From: Lachnospiraceae bacterium | GTDB lineage: Bacteria > Bacillota > Clostridia > Lachnospirales > Lachnospiraceae | Direction of reading: 5' to 3' | Length of the DNA: 53,066 nt | NCBI GenBank assembly: GCA_015057625.1 | Contig: SVDZ01000016.1 | Coordinates: forward strand, 1 to 53,066 | Part shown: piece after piece, positions 21,967-30,787 of the stretch | Position numbering within the stretch: the stretch's first letter is position 1 | Layout of the letters: each line of letters starts with the position of its first letter | The notes under the pieces: generated by a model | What the model was told of the DNA's origin: nothing | What the model saw: only the letters and a program-made list of their open reading frames with translations | The model's database searches: none | Translations under genes and position numbers: made by a program

Positions 21967-24042
21967 ATGAAATTTGTTATTAAACATGAAATAAAAGGTC
22001 GAATTAGAGTTCACCTGATGCAAGGGAAAATGACATATGAACAAGCTGATACATTGGAGTACTATCTGTCTAATAGTGATGGCGTACGCAGAGCTAAAGT
22101 CTATGATGTGACAGGAGACGTTGTTTTAGAATACACTGTAGATCGAGAAGATATACTGCTACTTATTAAAACAATGGAATATAATAAAATTTCAGTTCCT
22201 AAAGCTGCTTTAGAAAATTCCGGACGAGAGTTGAATGCTTATTATAAAGATCTGATGATAACTAAAATTACAATGAGATGTCTTAGAAAACTATTTATTC
22301 CAATATATATTAGAAAGATAGTTACTGTCATTAAAGCTATTCCTAGAATATATAGAGGTATTCAGTGTATTTCACAGATTAAGATTGAAGTTCCGTTATT
22401 GGATGCCATTGCTATAGGGGTATCTATTGCGAGAAAAGATTTTAAAACGGCATCTTCTATTATGTTTTTACTTGGAATTGGAGAAACGCTTGAGGAGTGG
22501 ACACATAAAAAGTCTGTTGGAGATTTGGCGCGAAGCATGTCGCTGAATATTGGAAACGTCTGGGCATTACAAAATGACAAGAAAGTGTTAGTTCCGTATG
22601 ATACCGTGAAAGAGAACGATATTGTTGTAGTAAATATCGGAAACATAGTTCCTTTTGACGGAGAGGTTATAGATGGAGATGCAATGGTAAATCAGGCATC
22701 ACTCACCGGAGAAGGAGTTCCGGTTCATAAGATGAAGAATTCGTATGTGTATGCAGGAACCGTTTTGGAAGAAGGAGAACTTACAATCAGAATTTGCAAA
22801 AGTGGCGGAAAAGGCAGATATGATACTATCATTAGCATGATTGAAAATACAGAAAAAATGAAGTCGAAAGCCGAGAGTAAAGCGGAACATTTGGCGGACA
22901 AATTGGTTCCGTATTCTTTGGCAGGAACAGTTCTCACATGGCTTATTACAAGAAATACTACAAAAGCTCTGTCAGTGTTAATGGTTGATTTTTCATGCGC
23001 CTTAAAACTTGCGATGCCAATTACAGTATTATCTGCAATAAGGGAAGCGGGAGAACATAATATCACAGTAAAAGGTGGTAAGTTTTTGGAAGTAATGGCC
23101 CAAGCAGATACAATTGTTTTTGATAAAACAGGAACGCTAACAAAATCTAAACCATCTCTTAGAGAAGTTATCTCATATACTGATGATTACTCGGAAGATG
23201 AACTGTTGAGAATTGCGGCATGTCTGGAAGAACACTTTCCACATTCAATGGCAAATGCCGTAGTGGAAGGGGCAAACAATAAAGGCCTGGAACATGATGA
23301 AATGCACTCGAAAGTCGATTATGTCGTAGCACATGGAATTGTATCCCATATTGATGGAAAAAGAGTACTGATTGGCAGTCATCATTTTGTGGTTGAAGAT
23401 GAAAAATGCTCCGTTTCTAGTGAATATAGGCCTAAATATGATAAAAGGCCGCTGGATTGCTCGCATCTTTATATGGCGATTGATGGAATTATCATAGCTG
23501 TTTTATGTATTGAAGATCCGCTGAGAGAAGAGGCGGCTTCTGTTATTTCTCAATTACATGAAAGTGGTTTTGAAAAAATAGTTATGATGACAGGAGACAG
23601 CAGAAGAACAGCCGAAGTAATCGCCAAAAAGATAGGTGTAGATGAGTGGCATGCAGAAGTCCTTCCGGATGAAAAAGCATCCTATGTAATGGAGCAGAAA
23701 CGAAACGGTAGAAAGGTCATAATGGTAGGTGATGGCATAAATGATTCACCTGCACTTTCCAGTGCTGACATAGGTATTGCCATAAGCGATGGCGCGGCCA
23801 TTGCAAGAGAGATAGCCGATATAACTATTACTGCAGATAATTTGCAGGAATTGGTAAAATTAAGAACAATAAGCGTAAAGATGATGCAGAAAATTAAGAA
23901 GAACTATAGGGAGATAGTCGGAATAAATGGTTCACTAATAGGATTGGGAGTCCTGGGAGTGATAACTCCAACAACATCTTCTTTAGTACATAATGCATCA
24001 ACTGTTGCTATAGGAGTATCGGGATTGAAAAATGTTGATTAA
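21967..24042 (+). CDS. P1B-like heavy-metal-translocating P-type ATPase with a non-CPC motif
   Basis: 691 residues with the core P-type parts: TGE (247-249, actuator), phosphorylation motif DKTGT (386-390), and the hinge GDGINDSPAL. The N-terminal roughly 70 residues form an HMA-like fold without a CxxC, beginning HEIKGRIRVHL. The membrane metal motif is SCALKLAMP (343-351) in place of the CPC, SPC or TPC of better known P1B pumps, and the HP locus reads FPHSMA. The transported metal therefore cannot be named; Mn(II) or Fe(II) export, or loading of exported proteins, are possible. It is coupled to the DUF6110-like gene and preceded by an iron box. Confidence 0.88.
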   Translation: MKFVIKHEIKGRIRVHLMQGKMTYEQADTLEYYLSNSDGVRRAKVYDVTGDVVLEYTVDREDILLLIKTMEYNKISVPKAALENSGRELNAYYKDLMITKITMRCLRKLFIPIYIRKIVTVIKAIPRIYRGIQCISQIKIEVPLLDAIAIGVSIARKDFKTASSIMFLLGIGETLEEWTHKKSVGDLARSMSLNIGNVWALQNDKKVLVPYDTVKENDIVVVNIGNIVPFDGEVIDGDAMVNQASLTGEGVPVHKMKNSYVYAGTVLEEGELTIRICKSGGKGRYDTIISMIENTEKMKSKAESKAEHLADKLVPYSLAGTVLTWLITRNTTKALSVLMVDFSCALKLAMPITVLSAIREAGEHNITVKGGKFLEVMAQADTIVFDKTGTLTKSKPSLREVISYTDDYSEDELLRIAACLEEHFPHSMANAVVEGANNKGLEHDEMHSKVDYVVAHGIVSHIDGKRVLIGSHHFVVEDEKCSVSSEYRPKYDKRPLDCSHLYMAIDGIIIAVLCIEDPLREEAASVISQLHESGFEKIVMMTGDSRRTAEVIAKKIGVDEWHAEVLPDEKASYVMEQKRNGRKVIMVGDGINDSPALSSADIGIAISDGAAIAREIADITITADNLQELVKLRTISVKMMQKIKKNYREIVGINGSLIGLGVLGVITPTTSSLVHNASTVAIGVSGLKNVD

Positions 24043-24050
24043 AGAAATAA

Positions 24051-24089
24051 ACTGCCGGTCAATATTGCTTGACGGGCAGTAAAATTTTT
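24051..24089 (+). terminator. Terminator of the P-type ATPase unit
   Basis: A 12-bp stem with one mismatch, 24051-24062 / 24069-24080, loop TATTGC, then AAAATTTTT. Confidence 0.82.
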
Positions 24090-24097
24090 AATATGCA
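24069..24097 (+). promoter_or_regulatory. Possible promoter of the ABC pair
   Basis: TTGACG (24069-24074) in the terminator arm, 17-bp spacer, TATGCA (24092-24097), directly abutting the iron box. Confidence 0.4.
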
Positions 24098-24113
24098 GTT
24101 AGTTGCTACTAAT
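24098..24113 (+). promoter_or_regulatory. Putative DtxR box 9 (ABC pair and ZIP)
   Basis: GTTAGTTGCTACTAAT, same half-sites as the box at 16191, 31 bp before the GTG start at 24144. Confidence 0.65.
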
Positions 24114-24143
24114 TTCATAACTTTGTTGAAAGGAGAATGAATT

Positions 24144-25952
24144 GTGGAAAAAGCTAATAAAAAAAAGTCGCCGGTTAAGAGGTTGTTGGAATACGCCGGC
24201 AATTACAGAAAGTTAACTTACATAGGATTATTTTTGTCTGCTGTTGCAATGATTATGGGAATGATTCCATATATATGCATTTGGTTGGTAGTTAGAGAAT
24301 TGATAAAAGTTGCACCAGATTGGGAAAAAGCAGTAGATATTGCGACCTATGGTTGGATTGCACTTGGTTCTGCCGTAGGCGGAATTCTAATATATTTTTT
24401 CGCACTTATGTGTACGCATTTATCGGCATTTAGAACAGCGACGAATATCAGAAAAGAAGGAATGAGACATTTGATGAAAACATCAATGGGGTTCTTTGAT
24501 AATAACGCATCGGGATTACTTAGAAACAGATTAGATAATGCAGCGGGAGAAACAGAAACTTTGTTGGCACATAATCTGGCAGATATAGTCGGAACAGCAG
24601 CTATGTTTGTGTCCATGATTATTTTATTGTTTGTCTTTGATTGGAGAATGGGTTTGTCATGTCTATTGGCGGTGTTTATTTCAATAGGAGCACTGTTTGC
24701 CATGATGGGAGGAAAAAATGCAAAACTAATGTTGGAATACCAAAAAGCACAGGATGTTATGAGTAAAGCGGCAACAGAATATGTAAGGGGAATTCCGGTA
24801 GTTAAAGTGTTTCAGCAAACAGTGTTTTCGTTTAAAGTATTCAAGCAAGCAATTGAAGATTACAGTAATAAAGCGGAAAAATATACGATTGATGTATGCG
24901 GTATTCCGCAATCAATTAATTTAACGTTCACGGAAGGAGCTTTTGTCTTCTTAGTTCCGTTAACAATTTTGCTGGCTCCGGGTGTGCTTTTATCCGGTGA
25001 TTTTTCAACTTTTGTGACAAACTATGCTTTTTATGCGATTTTTTCTGCTATTATTTCTACTGCCCTTGCGAAGATTATGTTTGCGGCAAGTGGTACTATC
25101 CTGGCTGAGACAGCACTAAGCAGAATTGAAGAAGTGATGGATGCTCCGGTTATTGTTGAAACGGATAATCCAAAACATCCGATTGATAATAGCGTTGAAT
25201 TCAGAAATGTGTCATTTTCATATGGAGATACAGATGAAAAAGCCTTATCAGACATATCTTTTGAGGTAAAACCGAAGCAGACAGTTGCTTTAGTAGGACC
25301 ATCAGGAGGAGGAAAAACCACAGTAGCCAGTCTGATTCCTAGATTTTGGGACGTAGATCAAGGTGAAGTACTGCTTGGTAAAGTTAATGTTAAAGAAATA
25401 GAGATTAAAGAATTGATGAAGTGCATCTCATTTGTTTTTCAGGATAACAAATTATTTAAAACATCTATTTTTGAAAATGTAAGAGCAACAAGACCACAAG
25501 CGACTAAAGCTGAGGTACTTAAAGCTTTAGAGATGGCTCAGTGTATGGATATTATAGAAAAACTGCCTGATGGTATTGAGACGGAAATTGGTAAAAAGGG
25601 TACTTATCTATCTGGAGGAGAAAAACAAAGAATAGCATTGGCACGAGCAATTTTAAAGGATGCTCCTATTATTGTACTTGATGAGGCTACAGCTTTTGCA
25701 GATCCGGAAAATGAAGTGCTTATTCAAAGAGCGTTACAAACCCTTACAAAAGACAAGACGGTAATAATGATAGCTCACAGACTGTCTACTGTGGTAAATG
25801 CAGATAAAATAATTGTTTTAAAGGAGGGAAAAAAAGTTGAGGAAGGAAAACACAGTGAGCTGGTAAAAGAAGGCGGATTGTATGGAAAAATGTGGGAAAA
25901 TTATAATCATGCTGTTCAGTGGAAGATTGTGACCAAAGGAGGAAGAGACTGA
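24144..25952 (+). CDS. ABC half-transporter, YbtP/IrtA-like (subunit 1)
   Basis: A 602-residue fusion of a six-helix exporter-fold membrane domain (about 20-320) with an ATPase domain (about 350-590). Walker A is GPSGGGKTT, the signature LSGGEKQR, and Walker B IIVLDEATAFADPENE. The AFAD sequence after the Walker B Glu is usual in the YbtPQ/IrtAB branch, which imports ferric metallophores despite an exporter fold. It starts with GTG behind AAAGGAG. Its stop overlaps the start of the partner gene by one base (TGATG), the sign of an obligate heterodimer. The iron box at 24098 supports a role in metal or metallophore transport; the direction is not certain. Confidence 0.9.
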   Translation: MEKANKKKSPVKRLLEYAGNYRKLTYIGLFLSAVAMIMGMIPYICIWLVVRELIKVAPDWEKAVDIATYGWIALGSAVGGILIYFFALMCTHLSAFRTATNIRKEGMRHLMKTSMGFFDNNASGLLRNRLDNAAGETETLLAHNLADIVGTAAMFVSMIILLFVFDWRMGLSCLLAVFISIGALFAMMGGKNAKLMLEYQKAQDVMSKAATEYVRGIPVVKVFQQTVFSFKVFKQAIEDYSNKAEKYTIDVCGIPQSINLTFTEGAFVFLVPLTILLAPGVLLSGDFSTFVTNYAFYAIFSAIISTALAKIMFAASGTILAETALSRIEEVMDAPVIVETDNPKHPIDNSVEFRNVSFSYGDTDEKALSDISFEVKPKQTVALVGPSGGGKTTVASLIPRFWDVDQGEVLLGKVNVKEIEIKELMKCISFVFQDNKLFKTSIFENVRATRPQATKAEVLKALEMAQCMDIIEKLPDGIETEIGKKGTYLSGGEKQRIALARAILKDAPIIVLDEATAFADPENEVLIQRALQTLTKDKTVIMIAHRLSTVVNADKIIVLKEGKKVEEGKHSELVKEGGLYGKMWENYNHAVQWKIVTKGGRD

Positions 25953-27703
25953 TGTTTGGAGATAAATTTAAAAGAAAATATGCTCTTACCGATAAAGGTG
26001 TTTCAAATACTAAAAAAGGAATGTTTTGGACAATCATAGTTAATTTTGTGGTAATGGGAGGAATGGGTATTTTATATCTGCTTATGGATAAATTTATGGG
26101 GGCCTTAGTGGATAAAACCCCTTTGTCTGATATGTGGATAATCATATGCCTTACGTTGGGATTTTTAGTTTTATCTTTAGTAACCCATATACAACAATAC
26201 AAAGCAACTTACGGTCTTGTATACGGTGAAGTAAAAGAAGCAAGAGTTGGATTGGCAGAAAAACTGAGAAAAATGTCGTTAGCTTTTTTTAGTAAAAGAG
26301 ATCTTGCAGATCTTACAGAAACTATTATGGGCGATGTAAATCGAATGGAGCATGTATGGTCGCATGTTATGGGGTATTTATATGGATCGTATGTGTCGAC
26401 AGCCGTTGTGACGGTTATTTTGCTCGCATATGATTGGAGATTGGCTATTGCATGCCTGTGGGGTGTTCCGGTTGCTTTTATCCTTTTGTTTGGAAGTAGA
26501 AAATTATCAGAGAAGAATTCTCGAATTACTAAAAACGCTGCATTAATAGTTTCTGACGGCATGCAGGAAACCATTGAAAATGTACGCGAGATTCACGGGA
26601 CAAATCAGGAAGAAAAATATTTGAAAGAGCTGGATGAAAAAATAGATAACTATGAAAAGAAAATGATACATGGTGAATTGGTTACAGGAATATTTGTAAA
26701 CGGAGCAAGCGTAATCATGAGATTGGGAATGGCGACTACAGTTTTAGTTGGTACAAATTTGATTCTTTCCGGTAGCATTGATTTTATGACTTTATTCATG
26801 TTCTTGCTTGTAATTACAAGAATATATGCACCTTTTGATCAAAGCCTCGCACTAATAGCCGAAGTATTTCTTTCAGAGGTATCTGCAAAACGTTTAATGG
26901 AAATATATGATGCAGATATTGCTACGGGCGATAGTGATTTTGAACCGAATGGTTATGACATTGAGTTCAAAAATGTATCTTTTTCATATGATAATGAACA
27001 GGTATTGAATAATGTAAGTTTTGTGGCTAAAGAGGGAGAAGTCACAGCTTTAGTCGGTCCGTCGGGTTCGGGAAAGAGTACATGCGCAAGATTAGCAGCC
27101 AGATTGTGGGATGGAAAACAAGGGTCTATTAAACTTGGGGGAGTTAATGTTGATTCTGTCGAGCCTGAAGTGCTGTTGAAAAATTATTCAATGGTATTTC
27201 AGGATGTTGTATTATTTGATGATACGATTATGGAAAATATAAGATTGGGTAAGCATGATGCAACGGATGAGGAAGTAATCGGCGCTGCAAAAGCTGCAAA
27301 TTGCGAAGAATTTGTAAATAAACTTCCTAAGGGGTATAATACAGTAATAGGTGAAAACGGCGCAAAATTATCGGGAGGGGAGAGACAAAGAATCTCTATC
27401 GCGAGAGCATTGCTAAAAGACGCACCTGTAGTGTTGCTGGATGAGGCAACTGCATCTTTGGATGTGGAAAATGAAACTAAAGTGCAAGGCGCTATTTCAA
27501 GACTGCTTCAAAATAAGACTGTTTTAGTTATAGCACACAGAATGCGAACAGTAGAAAGCGCAGATAAAATTATAGTATTAAGAGAAGGAAGCGTTGTGGA
27601 AGAAGGAACACCGAATGAATTGCTCAAAAAAGAAGGCGGATTATTTAGGAGAATGCGACTTTTACAAAGTGAAAGTCAGAGGTGGGAATTGAACGCAGAG
27701 TAA
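25952..27703 (+). CDS. ABC half-transporter, YbtQ/IrtB-like (subunit 2)
   Basis: 583 residues, again a six-helix domain (about 15-300) plus an ATPase domain. Walker A is GPSGSGKST, the signature LSGGERQR, Walker B VVLLDEATASLD, and the H-loop VIAHR. The start at 25952 overlaps the stop of subunit 1 and has AAAGGAGGAAG upstream. Both ATP sites look intact, so neither subunit is degenerate. The ZIP gene follows only 3 bp later, which ties this pair to divalent metal uptake. Confidence 0.9.
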   Translation: MFGDKFKRKYALTDKGVSNTKKGMFWTIIVNFVVMGGMGILYLLMDKFMGALVDKTPLSDMWIIICLTLGFLVLSLVTHIQQYKATYGLVYGEVKEARVGLAEKLRKMSLAFFSKRDLADLTETIMGDVNRMEHVWSHVMGYLYGSYVSTAVVTVILLAYDWRLAIACLWGVPVAFILLFGSRKLSEKNSRITKNAALIVSDGMQETIENVREIHGTNQEEKYLKELDEKIDNYEKKMIHGELVTGIFVNGASVIMRLGMATTVLVGTNLILSGSIDFMTLFMFLLVITRIYAPFDQSLALIAEVFLSEVSAKRLMEIYDADIATGDSDFEPNGYDIEFKNVSFSYDNEQVLNNVSFVAKEGEVTALVGPSGSGKSTCARLAARLWDGKQGSIKLGGVNVDSVEPEVLLKNYSMVFQDVVLFDDTIMENIRLGKHDATDEEVIGAAKAANCEEFVNKLPKGYNTVIGENGAKLSGGERQRISIARALLKDAPVVLLDEATASLDVENETKVQGAISRLLQNKTVLVIAHRMRTVESADKIIVLREGSVVEEGTPNELLKKEGGLFRRMRLLQSESQRWELNAE

Positions 27704-27706
27704 GAA

Positions 27707-28495
27707 ATGATTGATAATTTTTTAATTGTATTGGGATTAAGTATCCCTTTTATAGGAACTTCGCTGGGAGCGGCGTGTGTTTTTTTCTTAAAAAGGAATT
27801 TAGGAGATAGTGTACAGAGAGGGCTGACCGGCTTTGCAAGTGGAGTTATGGTTGCAGCTTCCGTATGGAGTTTGTTGGTGCCTGCAATTGAACAGTCAGA
27901 GGGATTGGGAAAGATATCTTTTCTGCCGGCAGTAATTGGCTTTATGCTGGGTATACTATTTCTTTTGATGTTGGATTCAACAATTCCACATCTTCATATG
28001 CATGCTGAGAAAGCAGAAGGACATAAGTCAAAATTGAAGAAAACTACTATGATGGTGTTGGCAGTTACACTTCACAATATACCGGAGGGAATGGCAGTAG
28101 GAGTTGTTTTTGGAAGTATATTATCTGACAACAAAGCCATAACAGTAGGTGGAGCCTTGGCTCTTACATTAGGAATAGCTATTCAAAACTTCCCGGAGGG
28201 GGCAATTATATCAATGCCACTTCATGCTGAAGGAAAGAGTAAAATAAATGCTTTTGGCGGAGGTGTACTGTCCGGAGCGGTTGAACCCATAGCAGCACTG
28301 TTTACGATTGTTGCAATGGGGATTGTAGTGCCAATTATGCCTGTGCTTTTAAGTTTTGCAGCAGGAGCTATGATGTATGTTGTAGTGGAAGAACTAATCC
28401 CGGAAATGTCACAGGGGGAACATTCTAATATAGGAGTTATTATGTTTTCTATAGGATTTGTGATAATGATGGCGCTTGATGTTGCTTTGGGATAA
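27707..28495 (+). CDS. ZIP-family divalent metal transporter
   Basis: 262 residues with eight predicted helices. A His-rich loop (PHLHMHAEKAEGHK, about 95-108) precedes helices with the paired metal motifs HNIPEGMA and NFPEGAII, the binuclear metal site of ZIP proteins (ZupT group). These carry Zn(II), Fe(II) or Mn(II) into the cytoplasm. It is the last gene of the iron-boxed unit and starts 3 bp after the ABC subunit, so Fe(II) or Mn(II) uptake under iron limitation is a reasonable inference. Confidence 0.93.
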   Translation: MIDNFLIVLGLSIPFIGTSLGAACVFFLKRNLGDSVQRGLTGFASGVMVAASVWSLLVPAIEQSEGLGKISFLPAVIGFMLGILFLLMLDSTIPHLHMHAEKAEGHKSKLKKTTMMVLAVTLHNIPEGMAVGVVFGSILSDNKAITVGGALALTLGIAIQNFPEGAIISMPLHAEGKSKINAFGGGVLSGAVEPIAALFTIVAMGIVVPIMPVLLSFAAGAMMYVVVEELIPEMSQGEHSNIGVIMFSIGFVIMMALDVALG

Positions 28496-28550
28496 TGTAA
28501 CTATTCTCTAATGTAATAAATTGCAGTAATAAGGAGGAGAAAAATAAACT

Positions 28551-29288
28551 ATGGCAAATATGAAAAATGGAAAGTATTACCAGGTATCTACATTGCAGGC
28601 GTTGGCACAGGGATTTTCAAAGTCTGTAATAACAGTGGATGAACTATTGGAGCATGGAGATATTGGACTTGGAACATTCGAAGATGTGGACGGAGAAATG
28701 ATTGTTTTGGATGGGAAATGTTATCGTGCCCAAAACAACGGAAACGTGGATCCTGCAGAGGGGAAGAGAGGAGTTCCTTTTGCATCAGTTTGCTCCTTTG
28801 TGCCCCAGCGAACGGAAAAATTGGAGAACATAGTCAGTATTGAACAGTTAAAGATGTGGCTTACACTTCGAATTGAGGAGGAATTCGGGCTTAATTCTAT
28901 GTATGCGGTTCGAATCGAAGGAGAGTTTTCAAAGGTAGATGCAAGGTCGGAGTCAGGGACCAAGGCACACCATGTGACGCTGAAAGATGCGCTGAGTGTT
29001 ACACAGAAGGCGTTTTTATTTGATAATATAGAGGGGACTCTTGCGTGCGTGTATTATCCTGACTATATGGATGGAATCAATGCATCAGGATGGCATCTGC
29101 ATTTCTTATCAAAAGACAAAAAACATGGTGGACATGTTTTTGATGTGGAATTGACTCAGGCCGAGGCTGTTTTTTGCAGAATCACAAGTGTAGAGATAAG
29201 AATTCCTGATACTCCTGCATTTGATACTTATGCGTTGAAAGAAGCATCACAGGAAGAAATTAAAAAAGTTGAACAGGGAAAAGGATAA
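28551..29288 (+). CDS. budA: Alpha-acetolactate decarboxylase
   Basis: A 245-residue enzyme converting acetolactate to acetoin. The zinc ligands are visible in GWHLHFLSKDKKHGGH (His-x-His, then His), and the family arginine and glutamate stretches (MYAVRIEGEF) are present. Full length. GGAGGAG lies about 12 bp before the ATG, slightly far. It stands alone between the metal island and a bidirectional terminator, with no iron box seen, so it is probably not part of the iron regulon. No acetolactate synthase is nearby. Confidence 0.95.
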   Translation: MANMKNGKYYQVSTLQALAQGFSKSVITVDELLEHGDIGLGTFEDVDGEMIVLDGKCYRAQNNGNVDPAEGKRGVPFASVCSFVPQRTEKLENIVSIEQLKMWLTLRIEEEFGLNSMYAVRIEGEFSKVDARSESGTKAHHVTLKDALSVTQKAFLFDNIEGTLACVYYPDYMDGINASGWHLHFLSKDKKHGGHVFDVELTQAEAVFCRITSVEIRIPDTPAFDTYALKEASQEEIKKVEQGKG

Positions 29289-29343
29289 AATAGGTTACAT
29301 TAGAGAAAAAATAATCTGGATAACAGAGACTGATATACATGAT

Positions 29344-29386
29344 AATAGCCTCCTTACCGGTTTGTCCGGTAAGGAGGCTATTTATC
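29344..29386. terminator. Bidirectional terminator between convergent genes
   Basis: A perfect 17-bp stem 29344-29360 / 29366-29382, loop TTTGT, T-rich on the plus side. It lies between the acetolactate decarboxylase gene and the minus-strand lipoprotein gene. Confidence 0.88.
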
Positions 29387-29394
29387 ATTTTTGA

Positions 29395-30486
29395 TTACTC
29401 TAAATATTTTAACAGAACATAGACTCTGTCTTCAGTTAAATCTGCAGCTTTCAAATATTCCTGCATTGGAGCCATGCTTCCGCCCTTGTATTTTTTGCGA
29501 ATTTTCTTAAGCTTCTTTTCTTTTTTATTTATCCAATTTATTTCATCGGATTTGAGCTCTTTCATTTCGCTTTCAGGCAATGTCTGAAGCAATACACCCC
29601 ACAAATCGTTGAGCTGGTTGTCCCATAAATCATAAAGTGCTTTAGCTTTTTCATTCAGTTCTGTCTGATTAAGTTCTTCTTCCTGTATTTCCTTTCGAAG
29701 GGTATCAGATAATTCTTTGGTATTGTTGACATTTGCGGTATAGTCATTGGAATATGAAGAACTTGAAAATCCGTATTTTGGTTTTTCGTTGTAAAGTCCT
29801 ACAAAGTCAAGTGTATCTTTTTGCGTTTCAGTGTCGTAATCAAAGATAGCCATATTTACCCAGGTAACAAAATCTTCAGGAAGCGCCTCGACTTTTGAAC
29901 CCGGCAAATAGAAATATAAATCTTTTGCTTCGTCCAAACCATATGCTGTTGTGTATACGTAACTTACACCGTCTATTTTTTCTTTAGAATCAGGTTTGTT
30001 TTTGTATTTAATGCTTTTGATGGTAGTTTTATATGTCAGGTCATCTACTTTTTCGAGTTCTGAGAACTTACCTTCAAATTCACAACTGTACATAAGTCCT
30101 TTTGAGTCTTCATCGTCAGGATCCAGAAAATCAAAATCGTGGTAATTGCCCTTAAATGATCCATCTTCAGATATGAAGAGTTCAGTACACCATCCGCCTG
30201 CACCGCTGCTGAATGAAAACAAAGTATCTTTCAATGAAGCGTACGAAAAAGCAGCCTCTGAAGGTGTTGCTGATTCTTCTTCAGAAGTTGTTTCGACATC
30301 TTCATTGTTTGCTTCTTTATCTTCGTCGTTGTCAGTTTCAACAAAAGCGAGAGTGGTCTCGGTTTCCTGAACACCGGCTGTAGTTTCATTTGTTGAAGAA
30401 TTCATATTGTCGGTGGAATTCTTCCCGCAAGCGACAAGAGATAAAGCCAATGAACAGATTAATGTTAAACTTGTAATTTTTCTCAT
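29395..30486 (-). CDS. Lipoprotein with a C-terminal LprI-like domain
   Basis: 363 residues from ATG 30486 (AAAGGAG lies just upstream and inside an alternative longer start). The lipobox LVAC puts the lipidated Cys at about residue 20, followed by a low-complexity Ser/Thr/Glu linker (about 22-80). The middle domain is unrecognised. Residues about 255-340 (LNEKAKALYDLWDNQLND with the later INWINKKEKKLKKI) look like the lysozyme-inhibitor LprI N-terminal domain (PF07007). It is exposed on the membrane surface. A role in protecting against lysozyme is possible but unproven. Confidence 0.75.
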   Translation of the reverse strand: MRKITSLTLICSLALSLVACGKNSTDNMNSSTNETTAGVQETETTLAFVETDNDEDKEANNEDVETTSEEESATPSEAAFSYASLKDTLFSFSSGAGGWCTELFISEDGSFKGNYHDFDFLDPDDEDSKGLMYSCEFEGKFSELEKVDDLTYKTTIKSIKYKNKPDSKEKIDGVSYVYTTAYGLDEAKDLYFYLPGSKVEALPEDFVTWVNMAIFDYDTETQKDTLDFVGLYNEKPKYGFSSSSYSNDYTANVNNTKELSDTLRKEIQEEELNQTELNEKAKALYDLWDNQLNDLWGVLLQTLPESEMKELKSDEINWINKKEKKLKKIRKKYKGGSMAPMQEYLKAADLTEDRVYVLLKYLE

Positions 30487-30787
30487 AATGTTATTCTCCT
30501 TTCGCATCTGTATATTTAGATGATTATAATTCTTTCACTAATTGATAGCGTATATGCGTCACTACTATTTTAATCATAATAAAGGAGATTGACAAGTAAA
30601 TGAATGAAGTGCATAAAATAAAATCAATTAATTGATTGATATGATGTTAGATGATAAAATTTCTAAAGGCGCTTGCAACGTTATGTACATTATTAATGAT
30701 AGTTGGAGTCCAATCTCACATAATCTTGTGCTATACTTGAGGGAGGTTGTGTTTTCAAAAATAGTGGAGAAGGAAAAGGTAATTATT
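30487..30787. other. Intergenic stretch with divergent promoters
   Basis: It holds a clear minus-strand promoter (next entry) and, on the plus strand, an extended -10 (TGCTATACT near 30728-30736) that would start a transcript just before the TTG start at 30788. An open frame continues upstream of that start to 30632, but no RBS supports it. Nothing else was seen. Confidence 0.5.
30567..30595 (-). promoter_or_regulatory. Promoter of the LprI-like lipoprotein
   Basis: On the minus strand TTGTCA (30595-30590), 17-bp spacer, TAAAAT (30572-30567). Confidence 0.65.
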
